DNA of 64,000 nucleotides from a bacterium M00.F.Ca.ET.205.01.1.1 (lineage in GTDB: Bacteria; Pseudomonadota; Alphaproteobacteria; Rhizobiales; Rhizobiaceae). Below are positions 40,888 to 48,164 of the stretch, piece by piece. Position numbers and translations under genes: made by a program. The stretch covers positions 334,623 through 398,622 of the forward strand of contig SRUQ01000003.1 of the NCBI GenBank assembly GCA_004791255.1. Direction: 5' to 3'. How positions within the stretch are numbered: the first letter of the stretch is position 1; each line of letters opens with the position of its first letter. The notes beneath the pieces were generated by a model that was given only the letters and a program-made list of their open reading frames with translations, searched no databases and was not told the origin of the DNA.

Positions 40888-40954
40888 GTCGACCAATCTC
40901 TCGGGCCTGCGTTAGCTAATTTGCTAGCCGCCTTTGGGGTGCGTCATCGCCTCG

Positions 40955-41092
40955 ATGCTCACTGGCGCCGTTCTGCTGGCAGCCGGCGCGCTCGGCATGT
41001 CGGCCAAGACGCTCGACAAGGTCTATGGCCACCACGTGGATTTCCAGAAGAAGGCCGAGGGTTTCTGTGCCAGCGCACAAGGGCTTGGCTAA
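40955..41092 (+). pseudogene. C-terminal remnant of a tyrosine integrase
   Basis: A 45-codon stub whose middle, ALGMSAKTLDKVYGHHVDFQKKA, matches the end of rhizobial tyrosine recombinases, where the Tyr of VYGHH is the region of the nucleophile. The catalytic Arg-His-Arg part is gone. It ends 12 nt from the 3' end of tRNA-Val, the classical attachment position, so an integrated element probably decayed here. Match is from memory of the family's consensus. Confidence 0.65.
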
Positions 41093-41103
41093 GTCTTGAT
41101 GGA

Positions 41104-41178
41104 TGGTGGGCGTGACAGGGATTGAACCTGTGACCCCTGCAATGTCAATGCAGTGCTCTCCCGCTGAGCTACACGCCC
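41104..41178 (-). tRNA. tRNA-Val (anticodon GAC)
   Basis: 75 nt including encoded CCA. The acceptor stem GGGCGTG pairs with CACGCCC, the D-arm is GCTC-AGCGGGA-GAGC, the anticodon stem CTGCA/TGCAG holds the loop TTGACAT with GAC, and the T-arm carries GGTTCAATCCC. Located between an integrase remnant and cpdR. Confidence 0.95.
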
Positions 41179-41295
41179 ATCCGAAGCCGCGCATACACCA
41201 TTTTTGGTCCGGCGCGTCAATAGCAGGAAAAGAGGAAAAAGACGTCGTCTCGCCGCAGCCTGTGAAAGGCCGCCGACGGGCTTGCCGAAGGCGGC

Positions 41296-41658
41296 TCAGG
41301 CCGCGTGCAGCATCTTCTCGACCTCGTTGACGAGGTCGCGCAGGTGGAACGGCTTCGACAGCACCTTGGCGTCTTTCGGCGCCTTGGAGTCCGGGTTCAG
41401 CGCGACGGCGGCAAAACCGGTGATGAACATCACCTTGAGGTCGGGATCGATCTCGGTGGCGCGCCGCGCCAGTTCGATGCCGTCCATCTCCGGCATGACG
41501 ATGTCCGTCAAAAGCAGCGAGAACGGTTCCTCGCGCAGGCGCTCATAGGCGCTGGCGCCATTGTCGAAATCGCTGACCTGGTAACCGGCGCGCTCCAGCG
41601 CCTTGACGAGGAACCGACGCATATCGTCGTCGTCTTCCGCCAAAAGAATGCGTGCCAT
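41296..41658 (-). CDS. cpdR: cell-cycle response regulator CpdR
   Basis: 120 residues, a single receiver domain with no output domain. The acidic pocket EDDDD is at 8-12, the phospho-Asp is in LLLTDIVMPEMDG (Asp52) and the Lys of VLSKPFH completes the site. ITGFAAVALNPDSKAPKDA and the C-terminal HAA closely match rhizobial CpdR1, which, when unphosphorylated, brings CtrA to the ClpXP protease. It is followed downstream by a tRNA on the same strand. A TTAACCAT upstream may bind CtrA. Confidence 0.92.
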   Translation of the reverse strand: MARILLAEDDDDMRRFLVKALERAGYQVSDFDNGASAYERLREEPFSLLLTDIVMPEMDGIELARRATEIDPDLKVMFITGFAAVALNPDSKAPKDAKVLSKPFHLRDLVNEVEKMLHAA

Positions 41659-41707
41659 GATGTCCCGTCCGAATCGCCCACCCGAACCCTGCCGCGAGGC
41701 AAGGCCG

Positions 41708-41715
41708 TTAACCAT
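41708..41715. promoter_or_regulatory. possible CtrA-type site upstream of cpdR
   Basis: TTAACCAT, the 8-base form of the CtrA recognition sequence, 50-57 bp before the cpdR start. No second TTAA half-site at the standard 7-bp spacing is present, so the call is tentative. Confidence 0.35.
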
Positions 41716-41821
41716 CCTGTATATGAGGAGGTGAGGGTAAACATCAAGTGAACGAGACCGCGCTTTATCAGCGTCCGCAAGGCGATGCGGGTAGCGAAAT
41801 GCTGGACATGCGGCCGCCAAG

Positions 41822-42763
41822 GTGGCACTTTCTAGCCATGATGCACCGGTGTTTTCGGGTTCGTTCAAATTGAAGACGGCAGCCGAGGATTTTTCTGTCG
41901 TTCCCCCCTTCGAAATCCGTTCGGGCGCCGAGCAGCGCGTTCCCTTCCTGTTCAACTCGCCGCATAGCGGCCGCCACTATCCCGAGCGCTTCCTGGCCAT
42001 GACGAGGCTGGACCGCAACGCCATCCGCCGGTCGGAGGATTGCTATGTCGATGAGCTGTTCGGCGGAGCGGTGGCGCTTGGCGCTCCGATGCTGGCGGCG
42101 AATTTCCCGCGTGCCTATCTCGACGTCAACCGCGAACCCTGGGAACTCGATCCGCGCATGTTCGCCGAGCCGGTTCCGTCCTTCTGCAACATACGCTCGG
42201 CACGGGTGGCCGGCGGGCTCGGCACCGTGCCGAAGCTGGTCGGCGAGGGGCTCGACATCTATTCCGGCCGCTTGCCGCTGGCCGAAGCGGTTGCCCGCAT
42301 CGAGGCGGTCTACAAGCCCTATCACGAGACGCTGAAGCGGCTTTTGACCAGGAACCATGCCCGCTTCGGCTACGCTGTGCTGATCGACTGTCATTCGATG
42401 CCGGCGAGCATCCGGGTCGGGGACAACGGCCTGCGTCCCGACTTCATCGTTGGCGACCGCTTCGGCATCTCGGCGACGGCGGCGTTGACCGAGACGGCGA
42501 TCGGCCTGCTCACCGCGATGGGCTACACCGTCGCCCACAACAAGCCTTATGCCGGCGGCTTCATCACCGAGCATTATGGCCGCCCGGCCCGGCATCTCCA
42601 TGCGCTGCAGATCGAGGTCAATCGCGGGCTCTACATGAATGAACGGACGTTCCAGAAAGCCGCCGGCTTCGACGCGCTGGCCGATGACCTGACGCGCTTC
42701 TCCGCTGACCTGATGGCGATGCCCGACCATCATTTCATTGACCTGCCGCTGGCCGCGGAGTGA
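41822..42763 (+). CDS. N-formylglutamate amidohydrolase
   Basis: 313 residues of the FGase family. LFNSPHSGRHYP and AYLDVNREPWELD near residues 43-110, VLIDCHSMPAS and HALQIEVNRGLYM give the metal-binding and active-site blocks. It starts with GTG; no in-frame ATG occurs before residue 60. The GTG has only a weak AAGG just before it. The order cpdR (divergent), this gene, then hisN is common in rhizobia as far as I recall. It differs clearly from the homologue at 8113. Confidence 0.88.
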   Translation: MALSSHDAPVFSGSFKLKTAAEDFSVVPPFEIRSGAEQRVPFLFNSPHSGRHYPERFLAMTRLDRNAIRRSEDCYVDELFGGAVALGAPMLAANFPRAYLDVNREPWELDPRMFAEPVPSFCNIRSARVAGGLGTVPKLVGEGLDIYSGRLPLAEAVARIEAVYKPYHETLKRLLTRNHARFGYAVLIDCHSMPASIRVGDNGLRPDFIVGDRFGISATAALTETAIGLLTAMGYTVAHNKPYAGGFITEHYGRPARHLHALQIEVNRGLYMNERTFQKAAGFDALADDLTRFSADLMAMPDHHFIDLPLAAE

Positions 42764-42787
42764 TGGCGCACACCGGACTGGAAGCGC

Positions 42788-42820
42788 AAAAAAAGACCGC
42801 ATCGCTCGCACGATACGGTC
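42788..42820 (-). terminator. Rho-independent terminator of the minus-strand small RNA
   Basis: On the minus strand GACCGTATCG and CGATGCGGTC form a 10-bp stem with one G-U pair and 6-nt loop, followed by seven T. It has no T-run on the plus strand. Confidence 0.9.
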
Positions 42821-42872
42821 GAAGTCTAGGGAGGAAACGCCCAAGGAGGGCATGGACAGGAAACCCTGTCCG
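42788..42872 (-). ncRNA. candidate trans-acting small RNA (~85 nt) with CCUCC loops
   Basis: From a predicted start near 42872 to the terminator T-run, the transcript would fold into a 6-bp hairpin (GACAGG-GUUU-CCUGUC, 42855-42870), a GCCC-UCCUU-GGGC hairpin (42839-42851), a weak stem exposing CCUCCC (about 42825-42838) and the terminator. The two unpaired CCUCC/UCCUU segments are complementary to Shine-Dalgarno sequences, as in alphaproteobacterial cuckoo-type small RNAs. It lies between the amidohydrolase gene and hisN, transcribed against both. No start codon with a credible frame is inside. Confidence 0.75.
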
Positions 42873-42878
42873 AGGTCG

Positions 42879-42906
42879 AGGGTATTGTGCGGTGCACAAA
42901 TGTCAA
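42879..42906 (-). promoter_or_regulatory. small-RNA promoter with palindrome in the spacer
   Basis: On the minus strand: consensus -35 TTGACA (42901-42906), 16-bp spacer, -10 TACCCT (42879-42884). The spacer is filled by the inverted repeat TTGTGC-ACC-GCACAA (42885-42899), a good shape for a dimeric regulator that could block polymerase. Confidence 0.7.
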
Positions 42907-43062
42907 GCGACCTTCAGGCTTTTTTAATTCAGAGTGATGTGGAAATAGCATTTCGACGACATGATCGTGACATTTGAGCAACAGTTGTCGCGACGGATAA
43001 ATCGATAAAAAGGCTTGTTTTGGCGGGAAAGTCGCGGCACAGCCCGGCTCGGTTATGCTGCA

Positions 43063-43851
43063 ATGCGGGAGAATCAGTTGGACATCAGCATCGATTTCAT
43101 GCGCCGCATCGCGCAGGCGGCAGCGGCGGAAACCTTGCCGCGCTTTCGCGCCCAAGGCGCGGTCGCCAACAAGGAAATGGGCAGTTTCGACCCGGTCACT
43201 GAGGCCGATCGCGAAACCGAGCGCGCCATCCGGGCGCTGATCGCGGCCGAATATCCCGACCATGGCATCCTGGGCGAAGAGCATGGCAGCGAGAATATTT
43301 CCAGCAAGCATGTCTGGGTGATCGATCCGATCGACGGCACCCGCGCCTTCATCTCCGGCCTGCCGGTTTGGGGAACGCTGGTCGGGCTGACGATCGATGG
43401 CGAGGCGGTTGCCGGCATGATGGCGCAGCCCTTCACCGGAGAGCTGTTCTACGCCAATGGCTCGGGCTCCCACTATGAGGGGCCGGGCGGACCGCGCAAA
43501 CTGACCACCCGCAAGACGACGAGGCTCGACGAAGCGACGCTGTTCACCACCACGCCGGCGCTGTTCAAAGGTGAGGCGCGCAAGCGCTTCGACGAATTCG
43601 AGAAACAGGTGCAACTCGTCCGCTACGGCGCCGATTGCTATGCCTTCGCCATGATCGCCTCGGGCAGTGTCGACATCGTCACCGATCCTGGATTGAAGCC
43701 TTATGATATTGTCGCGCTGATCCCGATCATCGAGAAAGCGGGCGGCGTCGTAACCACCTTCGACGGCGGCCCGGCGGAAAATGGCGGCGACATACTGGCG
43801 GCGGCGACACCGGAGCTTCACGCAGCCGCGATGGCGGCGCTGCGCGGCTGA
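43063..43851 (+). CDS. hisN: histidinol-phosphatase, inositol-monophosphatase type
   Basis: 262 residues, IMPase fold. Metal-binding motifs DPVTEADRETE, GEEHG and WVIDPIDGTRAFISGLPVWG are complete, and the TRAFISGLPVWGTLVGL form is typical of HisN rather than of inositol or fructose phosphatases; YGADCYAFAMIASGSVDIV ends the active site. It would remove phosphate from histidinol phosphate in histidine synthesis. The ATG at 43063 is used, but a TTG at 43078 with GGGAGA 5 nt upstream could be the true start. Confidence 0.85.
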   Translation: MRENQLDISIDFMRRIAQAAAAETLPRFRAQGAVANKEMGSFDPVTEADRETERAIRALIAAEYPDHGILGEEHGSENISSKHVWVIDPIDGTRAFISGLPVWGTLVGLTIDGEAVAGMMAQPFTGELFYANGSGSHYEGPGGPRKLTTRKTTRLDEATLFTTTPALFKGEARKRFDEFEKQVQLVRYGADCYAFAMIASGSVDIVTDPGLKPYDIVALIPIIEKAGGVVTTFDGGPAENGGDILAAATPELHAAAMAALRG

Positions 43852-43864
43852 TCCGTTCCGCGCC

Positions 43865-44695
43865 TCAACCCGGCTTGATCGCGCGCTGGAACTCCGCCGG
43901 CGTGCGCCCGTAGACCTGCCTGAAGGCTGAGCTGAAATGGCTGTGGCTGGAGAAGCCGAGGTCGAGGCCTAGCGCGGTAAGATCGTCGTAGCGGCCGAGC
44001 AGGTCCAGCGCCCGCGCCAGCCGCAGGCGCAGATGGTAGCGATAGAGCGGCATGGCCTCGACCTGCTGGAAAACCTGCGTCAGGTAGACCGGAGAAACGC
44101 CAACCTCGGCGGCGATGTTCGCCAGCGTCCAGCGCCGCGACAGGTCCGAGGCCAGCACCAGCTTGGCACGGTCGACGAGTTTCTGCCGGCCCGGGCTGGC
44201 GCCGGCGACATGGGACGTCCGTTCGCCGAGTGAGCGCCTCACCAGGGTCAGCGCCAGGGTTTCGGCCTGAAGCGTTTCGGTGATGTTGCGACTGAGGCTG
44301 TGGCGCAGCAACGCCACCAGCGCCTGCGCCCGCGGATCGATGCGCCGGCGCTGGCGCCGGAATGCCAGGCTGCCGCCGGTGCGCAACTGCTCCTTCGGGG
44401 CCAACTCCCGCAACTGCGCCTCCTCGATGACGAGATCGAGACAGGCGTCGCCGCCTTCGACAGGGTGGCTGATCCGATAGGGTTCCGCCTCGTTGAAAAA
44501 CAGGAGCTGGTTGGCTTCGGCGACGGCGTCGCTCTGGCCGACATGACGCACGAAGACGCCGCGGTAAGGAAACACCAGATGCGTGGCTGACGTGCACTCT
44601 TCCGCGTTTTTGTGCCGGCATTCGCCGCCGCAAACGACATCCCGTACCCTGACAGTGCCTGTATCCAGAAGCGGCTGGACGGTGAATTGCGACAT
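43865..44695 (-). CDS. AraC-family transcriptional regulator
   Basis: 276 residues. An N-terminal cupin-like sensor half (YRGVFVRHVG, LLFFNEAEPYRISHP) is followed by a C-terminal double helix-turn-helix of the AraC type: WTLANIAAEVGVSPVYLTQVFQQ and LGLDLGFSSHSHFSSAFRQVYG. A Cys-rich stretch near the start (VCGGECRHKNAEEC) is unusual and could sense metal or redox state. Its target is not evident from the neighbours. Confidence 0.9.
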   Translation of the reverse strand: MSQFTVQPLLDTGTVRVRDVVCGGECRHKNAEECTSATHLVFPYRGVFVRHVGQSDAVAEANQLLFFNEAEPYRISHPVEGGDACLDLVIEEAQLRELAPKEQLRTGGSLAFRRQRRRIDPRAQALVALLRHSLSRNITETLQAETLALTLVRRSLGERTSHVAGASPGRQKLVDRAKLVLASDLSRRWTLANIAAEVGVSPVYLTQVFQQVEAMPLYRYHLRLRLARALDLLGRYDDLTALGLDLGFSSHSHFSSAFRQVYGRTPAEFQRAIKPG

Positions 44696-44787
44696 GGCCG
44701 TGGTGTTCTCTGCATCGTGCCGGAAAATGATTCCGGCACTTTACGCAATCCGCTTGCCCAATCCTGTCAGGAGTGTTCGCGGCGGGC

Positions 44788-45042
44788 TCAATCCCACAAA
44801 GGGCGGTTGAGTTCCGAATAGGCTTCGCCGCGCGACAGGCCGATGTCCTTGAGCTGTTCGTCGGTCATTTCGAGCAAGGCGAGACGGCTTCGGCGCTTTT
44901 CCATCCGGCGACCGACCCAATCGGCGGCCTCGATAAGGCGTGCGCGCAAGGACTGCCGGAGCCGCGCGATGCGGACTATCGGCGCCTGTGCCGGGACCTT
45001 GCCGGCAAGGTATTGCGCCGCGACTGATTGATCGTGGCGCAT
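44788..45042 (-). CDS. DUF1127 small protein
   Basis: 84 residues ending in the DUF1127 signature: RRSRLALLEMTDEQLKDIGLSRGEAYSE. The N-terminal half is Arg-rich. DUF1127 proteins in alphaproteobacteria affect RNA turnover and phosphate or carbon metabolism in the few studied cases. It starts 3 nt after the Cys-rich gene stop, with GGGGAGGA inside the end of that gene as ribosome site, so the two are coupled. Confidence 0.88.
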   Translation of the reverse strand: MRHDQSVAAQYLAGKVPAQAPIVRIARLRQSLRARLIEAADWVGRRMEKRRSRLALLEMTDEQLKDIGLSRGEAYSELNRPLWD

Positions 45043-45045
45043 CGC

Positions 45046-45195
45046 TTAGTCCTCCCCGGCCGCCGAGGCGCCGGCCTCGTTCAGTGCCTGCGCGCATTCC
45101 TCGCAGCAGACTTCCACCGTCTTGCCGCCGACCTTTACGCGGATCGGGTTGTCACCCAGCTGGCAGTCGCAGGCGGCACAGGTTTTCTCGGTCAT
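45046..45195 (-). CDS. Cys-rich metal-binding small protein (49 aa)
   Basis: 49 residues with seven cysteines: CAACDC at 6-11 and VCCEEC at 29-34 around GDNPIRVKVGGKTVE. The arrangement resembles a TRASH-like or bacterial metallothionein-type (SmtA) zinc or copper site. GGAG lies 8-9 nt before the ATG at 45195. It is the first gene of a dicistron with DUF1127. Metal identity is unknown. Below the usual length cut-off of gene finders. Confidence 0.8.
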   Translation of the reverse strand: MTEKTCAACDCQLGDNPIRVKVGGKTVEVCCEECAQALNEAGASAAGED

Positions 45196-45361
45196 GATCT
45201 CATCTCCATGGCGTTCAGTTCAACGCGGGCAGATGAGCACTCCGGGGTGGCACGGGCTGTCAGAATCTTTAGCACCTTGAGCGTTCGACGGCGCGGTCGG
45301 CCCACCCTCCTGACAACGGGGTGTCAGCTATGCCGGCCTATGGAAAGGACTATGGCGCCAG

Positions 45362-46339
45362 TCAGGCGGTCGGGTCGTCGGTGCCGGGAATGAAGGCGTC
45401 GAAGGCGGCGAGGAATTGCTCGCGGTAGAGGTCGGCTTCCTGCAAAATCTCGTGCTGTGCGCCATCGATCATCAGCAGCGAGCCGAGGCGCAGCTGCCTG
45501 CCATAGGCCTCCACCGCCCTGGTCGAGACGACCCGGTCGGCACCGGCAGCGACGATCAGCAGGGGGATCTGAATCCTGGCCATGAAATCGGGATCGCTGA
45601 CGGCTTCCGATGCCTTGGCGGCTGCCTGCAGCCAGCGGATCGTCGGGCCGCCAAGCGCCAGTTGCGGATATTCCTCGTAGATTCGCGTGTTACGCCGATA
45701 GCGCTCCGGGTCCGTCGTCACCTTGTTGGCTTCGAAAGGCAGCGCCTCTCTCGGCCGGGCGCCCATGGCGGCATAGAGTCGGCCCAGGCCCAGCAAACAG
45801 AACAGGGAACAGATCCGGCGGACCGTCGAAATCGAGACCGGCAGGTCCGGCAAGGTCAGGAACGGCGCGATCAGCACCATGCGCCGCACCCGGTTCACCA
45901 TCGAGGGCGCCGCGAGCAGCGTGATCACGGCGCCGGCGGAATGGGCGAGGATATAGTAGGGGCCGCGGCAATCGGGCAGCACGATCTCCTCGAAGAACTG
46001 CTCGAGGTCGGCGGTATAGTCACGGAAGGACCTGACATAGCCACGCTGACGGTCGCGGATCAGCCGGTCTGAATCGCCCTGGCCGCGCCAGTCGAGGGTG
46101 GCGACGCCAAAACCTCGCGCGGCAAGATCGCGGGCGGTCTCGAAGTATTTCTCGATGCACTCGTTGCGGCCGCCGAGCAGCACCACGGTGCCTTTCATCG
46201 GCCGGGCGACCGCGCCAAACAGACCATAGCGGATCTTTTTGCCGTCGCGCGTGGTGAAGAAGCCGCCGCCGGCGTTTTCCGGTCGCGGATTGCCCTCGAT
46301 TTCGTGAAAAAGGGGGATTTCCTGGAAAAGGTCCGTCAT
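45362..46339 (-). CDS. alpha/beta-hydrolase, lysophospholipase (PldB)-like
   Basis: 325 residues. LDWRGQGDSDR is the typical strand-4 loop of monoacylglycerol lipase/lysophospholipase L2 proteins, the nucleophile is Ser134 in LAHSAGA (a GHSxG variant with Ala first), the acid is in VAAGADRVVS and the His in GAQHEILQE. It begins RDGKKIRYGLFG as in PldB. No signal peptide, so it acts in the cytoplasm or on the inner membrane face. Substrate probably a lysophospholipid or monoacylglycerol. Confidence 0.88.
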   Translation of the reverse strand: MTDLFQEIPLFHEIEGNPRPENAGGGFFTTRDGKKIRYGLFGAVARPMKGTVVLLGGRNECIEKYFETARDLAARGFGVATLDWRGQGDSDRLIRDRQRGYVRSFRDYTADLEQFFEEIVLPDCRGPYYILAHSAGAVITLLAAPSMVNRVRRMVLIAPFLTLPDLPVSISTVRRICSLFCLLGLGRLYAAMGARPREALPFEANKVTTDPERYRRNTRIYEEYPQLALGGPTIRWLQAAAKASEAVSDPDFMARIQIPLLIVAAGADRVVSTRAVEAYGRQLRLGSLLMIDGAQHEILQEADLYREQFLAAFDAFIPGTDDPTA

Positions 46340-46704
46340 GCGGCGCTTCGTGCTCGGCGTCTGGCGTGCCGGCCTGTCGTGGCTGGCTCCATCAAGGTGA
46401 TAGACGCCAATGCGCCAAAAGCAAAGGAATTCCCGGCAGGGGACAAGATCGGCAACGGGAAGGCCGGAAGCCGCGCTCAGGCGTGCTTCCGGCCTCTGTC
46501 GATCCGGGAGGAAGGGACGTTAACACCCGGTTCGGCCTCGTCGCGGCTGCATGGGAAATCAGATTTCCAGCGCCGCCTGTCCTCGATCTTGATTGGACCA
46601 TAACGCCTTCTGTCTGAACGCGGACCGAAGCACCGGTTCATCTGCCGTTCATCAGAGATGACGAGGGCAGGGTGGACGAGATGGTTCTGCCGCCAATCAA
46701 AAAT
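46340..46704. other. spacer between divergent hydrolase and hsp20 genes
   Basis: 365 nt without a supportable gene. An 11-bp perfect stem (AGGCCGGAAGC, 46461-46471, with 46485-46495) and 13-nt loop is present without a T-run; its role is unclear. Confidence 0.45.
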
Positions 46705-46734
46705 CTTGAAATGGCTTTGCCCGCTTCCCAAATG
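46705..46734 (+). promoter_or_regulatory. sigma32-type heat-shock promoter
   Basis: CTTGAAA (46705-46711), 15 nt, then CCCAAAT (46727-46733), close to the sigma32 consensus CTTGAAA-N13-17-CCCCATNT. It would start transcription near 46741, giving a ~100-nt leader for hsp20. Confidence 0.7.
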
Positions 46735-46740
46735 TCTGTT

Positions 46741-46839
46741 GCGGCCGCCAATGTCGGGGCCGCTGGTCCAGCCGAAACGCCGCTCTCGGGTTTCGCATCG
46801 GCCATACGCAAACCATGTTGCTCAACAGGAGAACACCTC
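46741..46839 (+). promoter_or_regulatory. ROSE-type RNA thermometer in the hsp20 leader
   Basis: The leader has several stem-loops (for example CGAAAC with GTTTCG, and GCGGCC with GGCCGC), and next to the start codon TTGCT (46818-46822) faces the ribosome site AGGAG (46827-46831) across a 4-nt loop: U-A, C-G, a G-G mismatch, U-A. This UYGCU/AGGA pairing is the hallmark of ROSE elements found before rhizobial small heat-shock genes. Heat would open it and let translation start. Confidence 0.75.
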
Positions 46840-47307
46840 ATGCGTCACGTTGATTTTTCCCCGCTCTATCGTTCGACCGTCGGCTTCGACCGCCTCTTCA
46901 CCATGCTCGATTCGCTTGCGCAGCCCGATGGCGCGCAGACCTATCCGCCCTACAATATCGAGCGCACCGGTGAGGATTCCTATCGCATTTCGATGGCGGT
47001 TGCCGGCTTCTCGGACGACGAGATTTCGATCGAAGCCCACCGTAATGTGCTGACCGTAAAAGGCGAGCGCAAGGATGAAGGCACCGGCGAAGGTTCCGAG
47101 CTGCTCTATCGCGGCATCGCCTCCAGGGCCTTCGAGCGCCGCTTCCAGCTTGCCGATCATGTCGACGTCGTCGGCGCCGCACTGAAGAACGGCCTGCTGT
47201 TCGTCGACCTGAAGCGCAACATTCCGGAAGAGCTGAAGCCGCGCAAGATCGCGATCAACTCGGCTCCGGCCAAGGCCAAGCAGATCGAGGCCAAGACCGC
47301 TGCGTAA
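46840..47307 (+). CDS. small heat-shock protein, Hsp20/IbpA family
   Basis: 155 residues with one alpha-crystallin domain (about 40-125): YPPYNIERTGEDSYRISMAVAGF, LTVKGER and IASRAFERRFQLADHV, the IbpA-type block. The start has AGGAG 8 nt upstream, held in the thermometer. The protein prevents aggregation of unfolded proteins at high temperature. A strong terminator follows, so it is monocistronic. Confidence 0.95.
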   Translation: MRHVDFSPLYRSTVGFDRLFTMLDSLAQPDGAQTYPPYNIERTGEDSYRISMAVAGFSDDEISIEAHRNVLTVKGERKDEGTGEGSELLYRGIASRAFERRFQLADHVDVVGAALKNGLLFVDLKRNIPEELKPRKIAINSAPAKAKQIEAKTAA

Positions 47308-47330
47308 CCAATAAGTCTCCTCCCGAGACG

Positions 47331-47362
47331 GAAGCGGCGCCGAAAGGCGCCGCTTCTTTTTT
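47331..47362 (+). terminator. Rho-independent terminator after hsp20
   Basis: GAAGCGGCGCC (47331-47341), GAAA tetraloop, GGCGCCGCTTC, then TTTTTT. Perfect 11-bp stem. The 283 nt from here to the pilin gene show no other gene. Confidence 0.95.
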
Positions 47363-47645
47363 GCACAGCTCGATCGACGAAGCTGGCGAGATCATGCCGT
47401 CCATGCTTCTGCGGGGCTTACGCAGGCCGTGGAGCGCTCAGGTCCCCGCCTCCGTCGACCGGTCACACCAGACGTCACCGGGCCGTTGGGGTCGCGCCAG
47501 ACCAGCACTGCCACTTTAGGTTTTCCTAAATAATAAATGGCTTGTTAACCAAGATCGAACATAAGCTTGTTCGGCCAATCACGGCCTCAGGGCCTTCAAT
47601 CCTCCCTCTCATCTACTCCGGACTGTCGGAAAGGACCGTCTTCGA

Positions 47646-48131
47646 ATGTGGCGCAAAACAGCAGCGTGCTTGGCGGTCCTGGCATTATTCGGCAGCGAGG
47701 CGCACGCGACGACGACAACCACATCCATGGGCGTGCAGATGACGATCACCGCATCCTGTACCATCACCAGCGCCCCCACCTTGAACTTCGGCTCGTCCGG
47801 CGTCATCGCCGCCAATGTCGACCAGACATCCACGGTCCAGGTTCAATGCACGAACACGACACCCTACAACATTGGCTTGGACGCAGGCACCGGATCGGGC
47901 GCGACCGTCGCTGCCCGCAAGATGACCAATGGCGGGTCGACGATCACCTATTCGCTCTACAGCGACAGCGGTAGAACGACAGTCTGGGGGACCACCGTCG
48001 GCACCAACACGATTTCGTCGACCGGTACCGGCTCCGCCCAGAGTTTTACCGTGTATGGCCGCGTGCCGGCGCAATCAACGCCCGCGCCAGCCGTCTATAC
48101 GGATACGGTGACGGTCACGGTAACTTATTAG
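47646..48131 (+). CDS. spore coat U-domain pilin (CsuA/B-like)
   Basis: 161 residues: signal peptide ending SEAHA (about 22 residues), then one SCPU domain with the paired Cys (ITASCTI and VQCTNTTPYNIGL) and C-terminal TDTVTVTVTY donor-type strand. These proteins polymerise by donor-strand exchange into thin archaic (Csu-type) pili. It is followed by chaperone and usher genes. Its domain is closely similar to the second domain of the convergent gene at 51306-52313. Confidence 0.9.
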   Translation: MWRKTAACLAVLALFGSEAHATTTTTSMGVQMTITASCTITSAPTLNFGSSGVIAANVDQTSTVQVQCTNTTPYNIGLDAGTGSGATVAARKMTNGGSTITYSLYSDSGRTTVWGTTVGTNTISSTGTGSAQSFTVYGRVPAQSTPAPAVYTDTVTVTVTY

Positions 48132-48164
48132 GTCGGCCGCATCGGAGGTCGGCGCCAAGGGGGG

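Noticed and set aside
41104..41178. Search for a direct repeat of the tRNA-Val 3' end as an attachment site
   Set aside because: I found no second copy by eye in the window.
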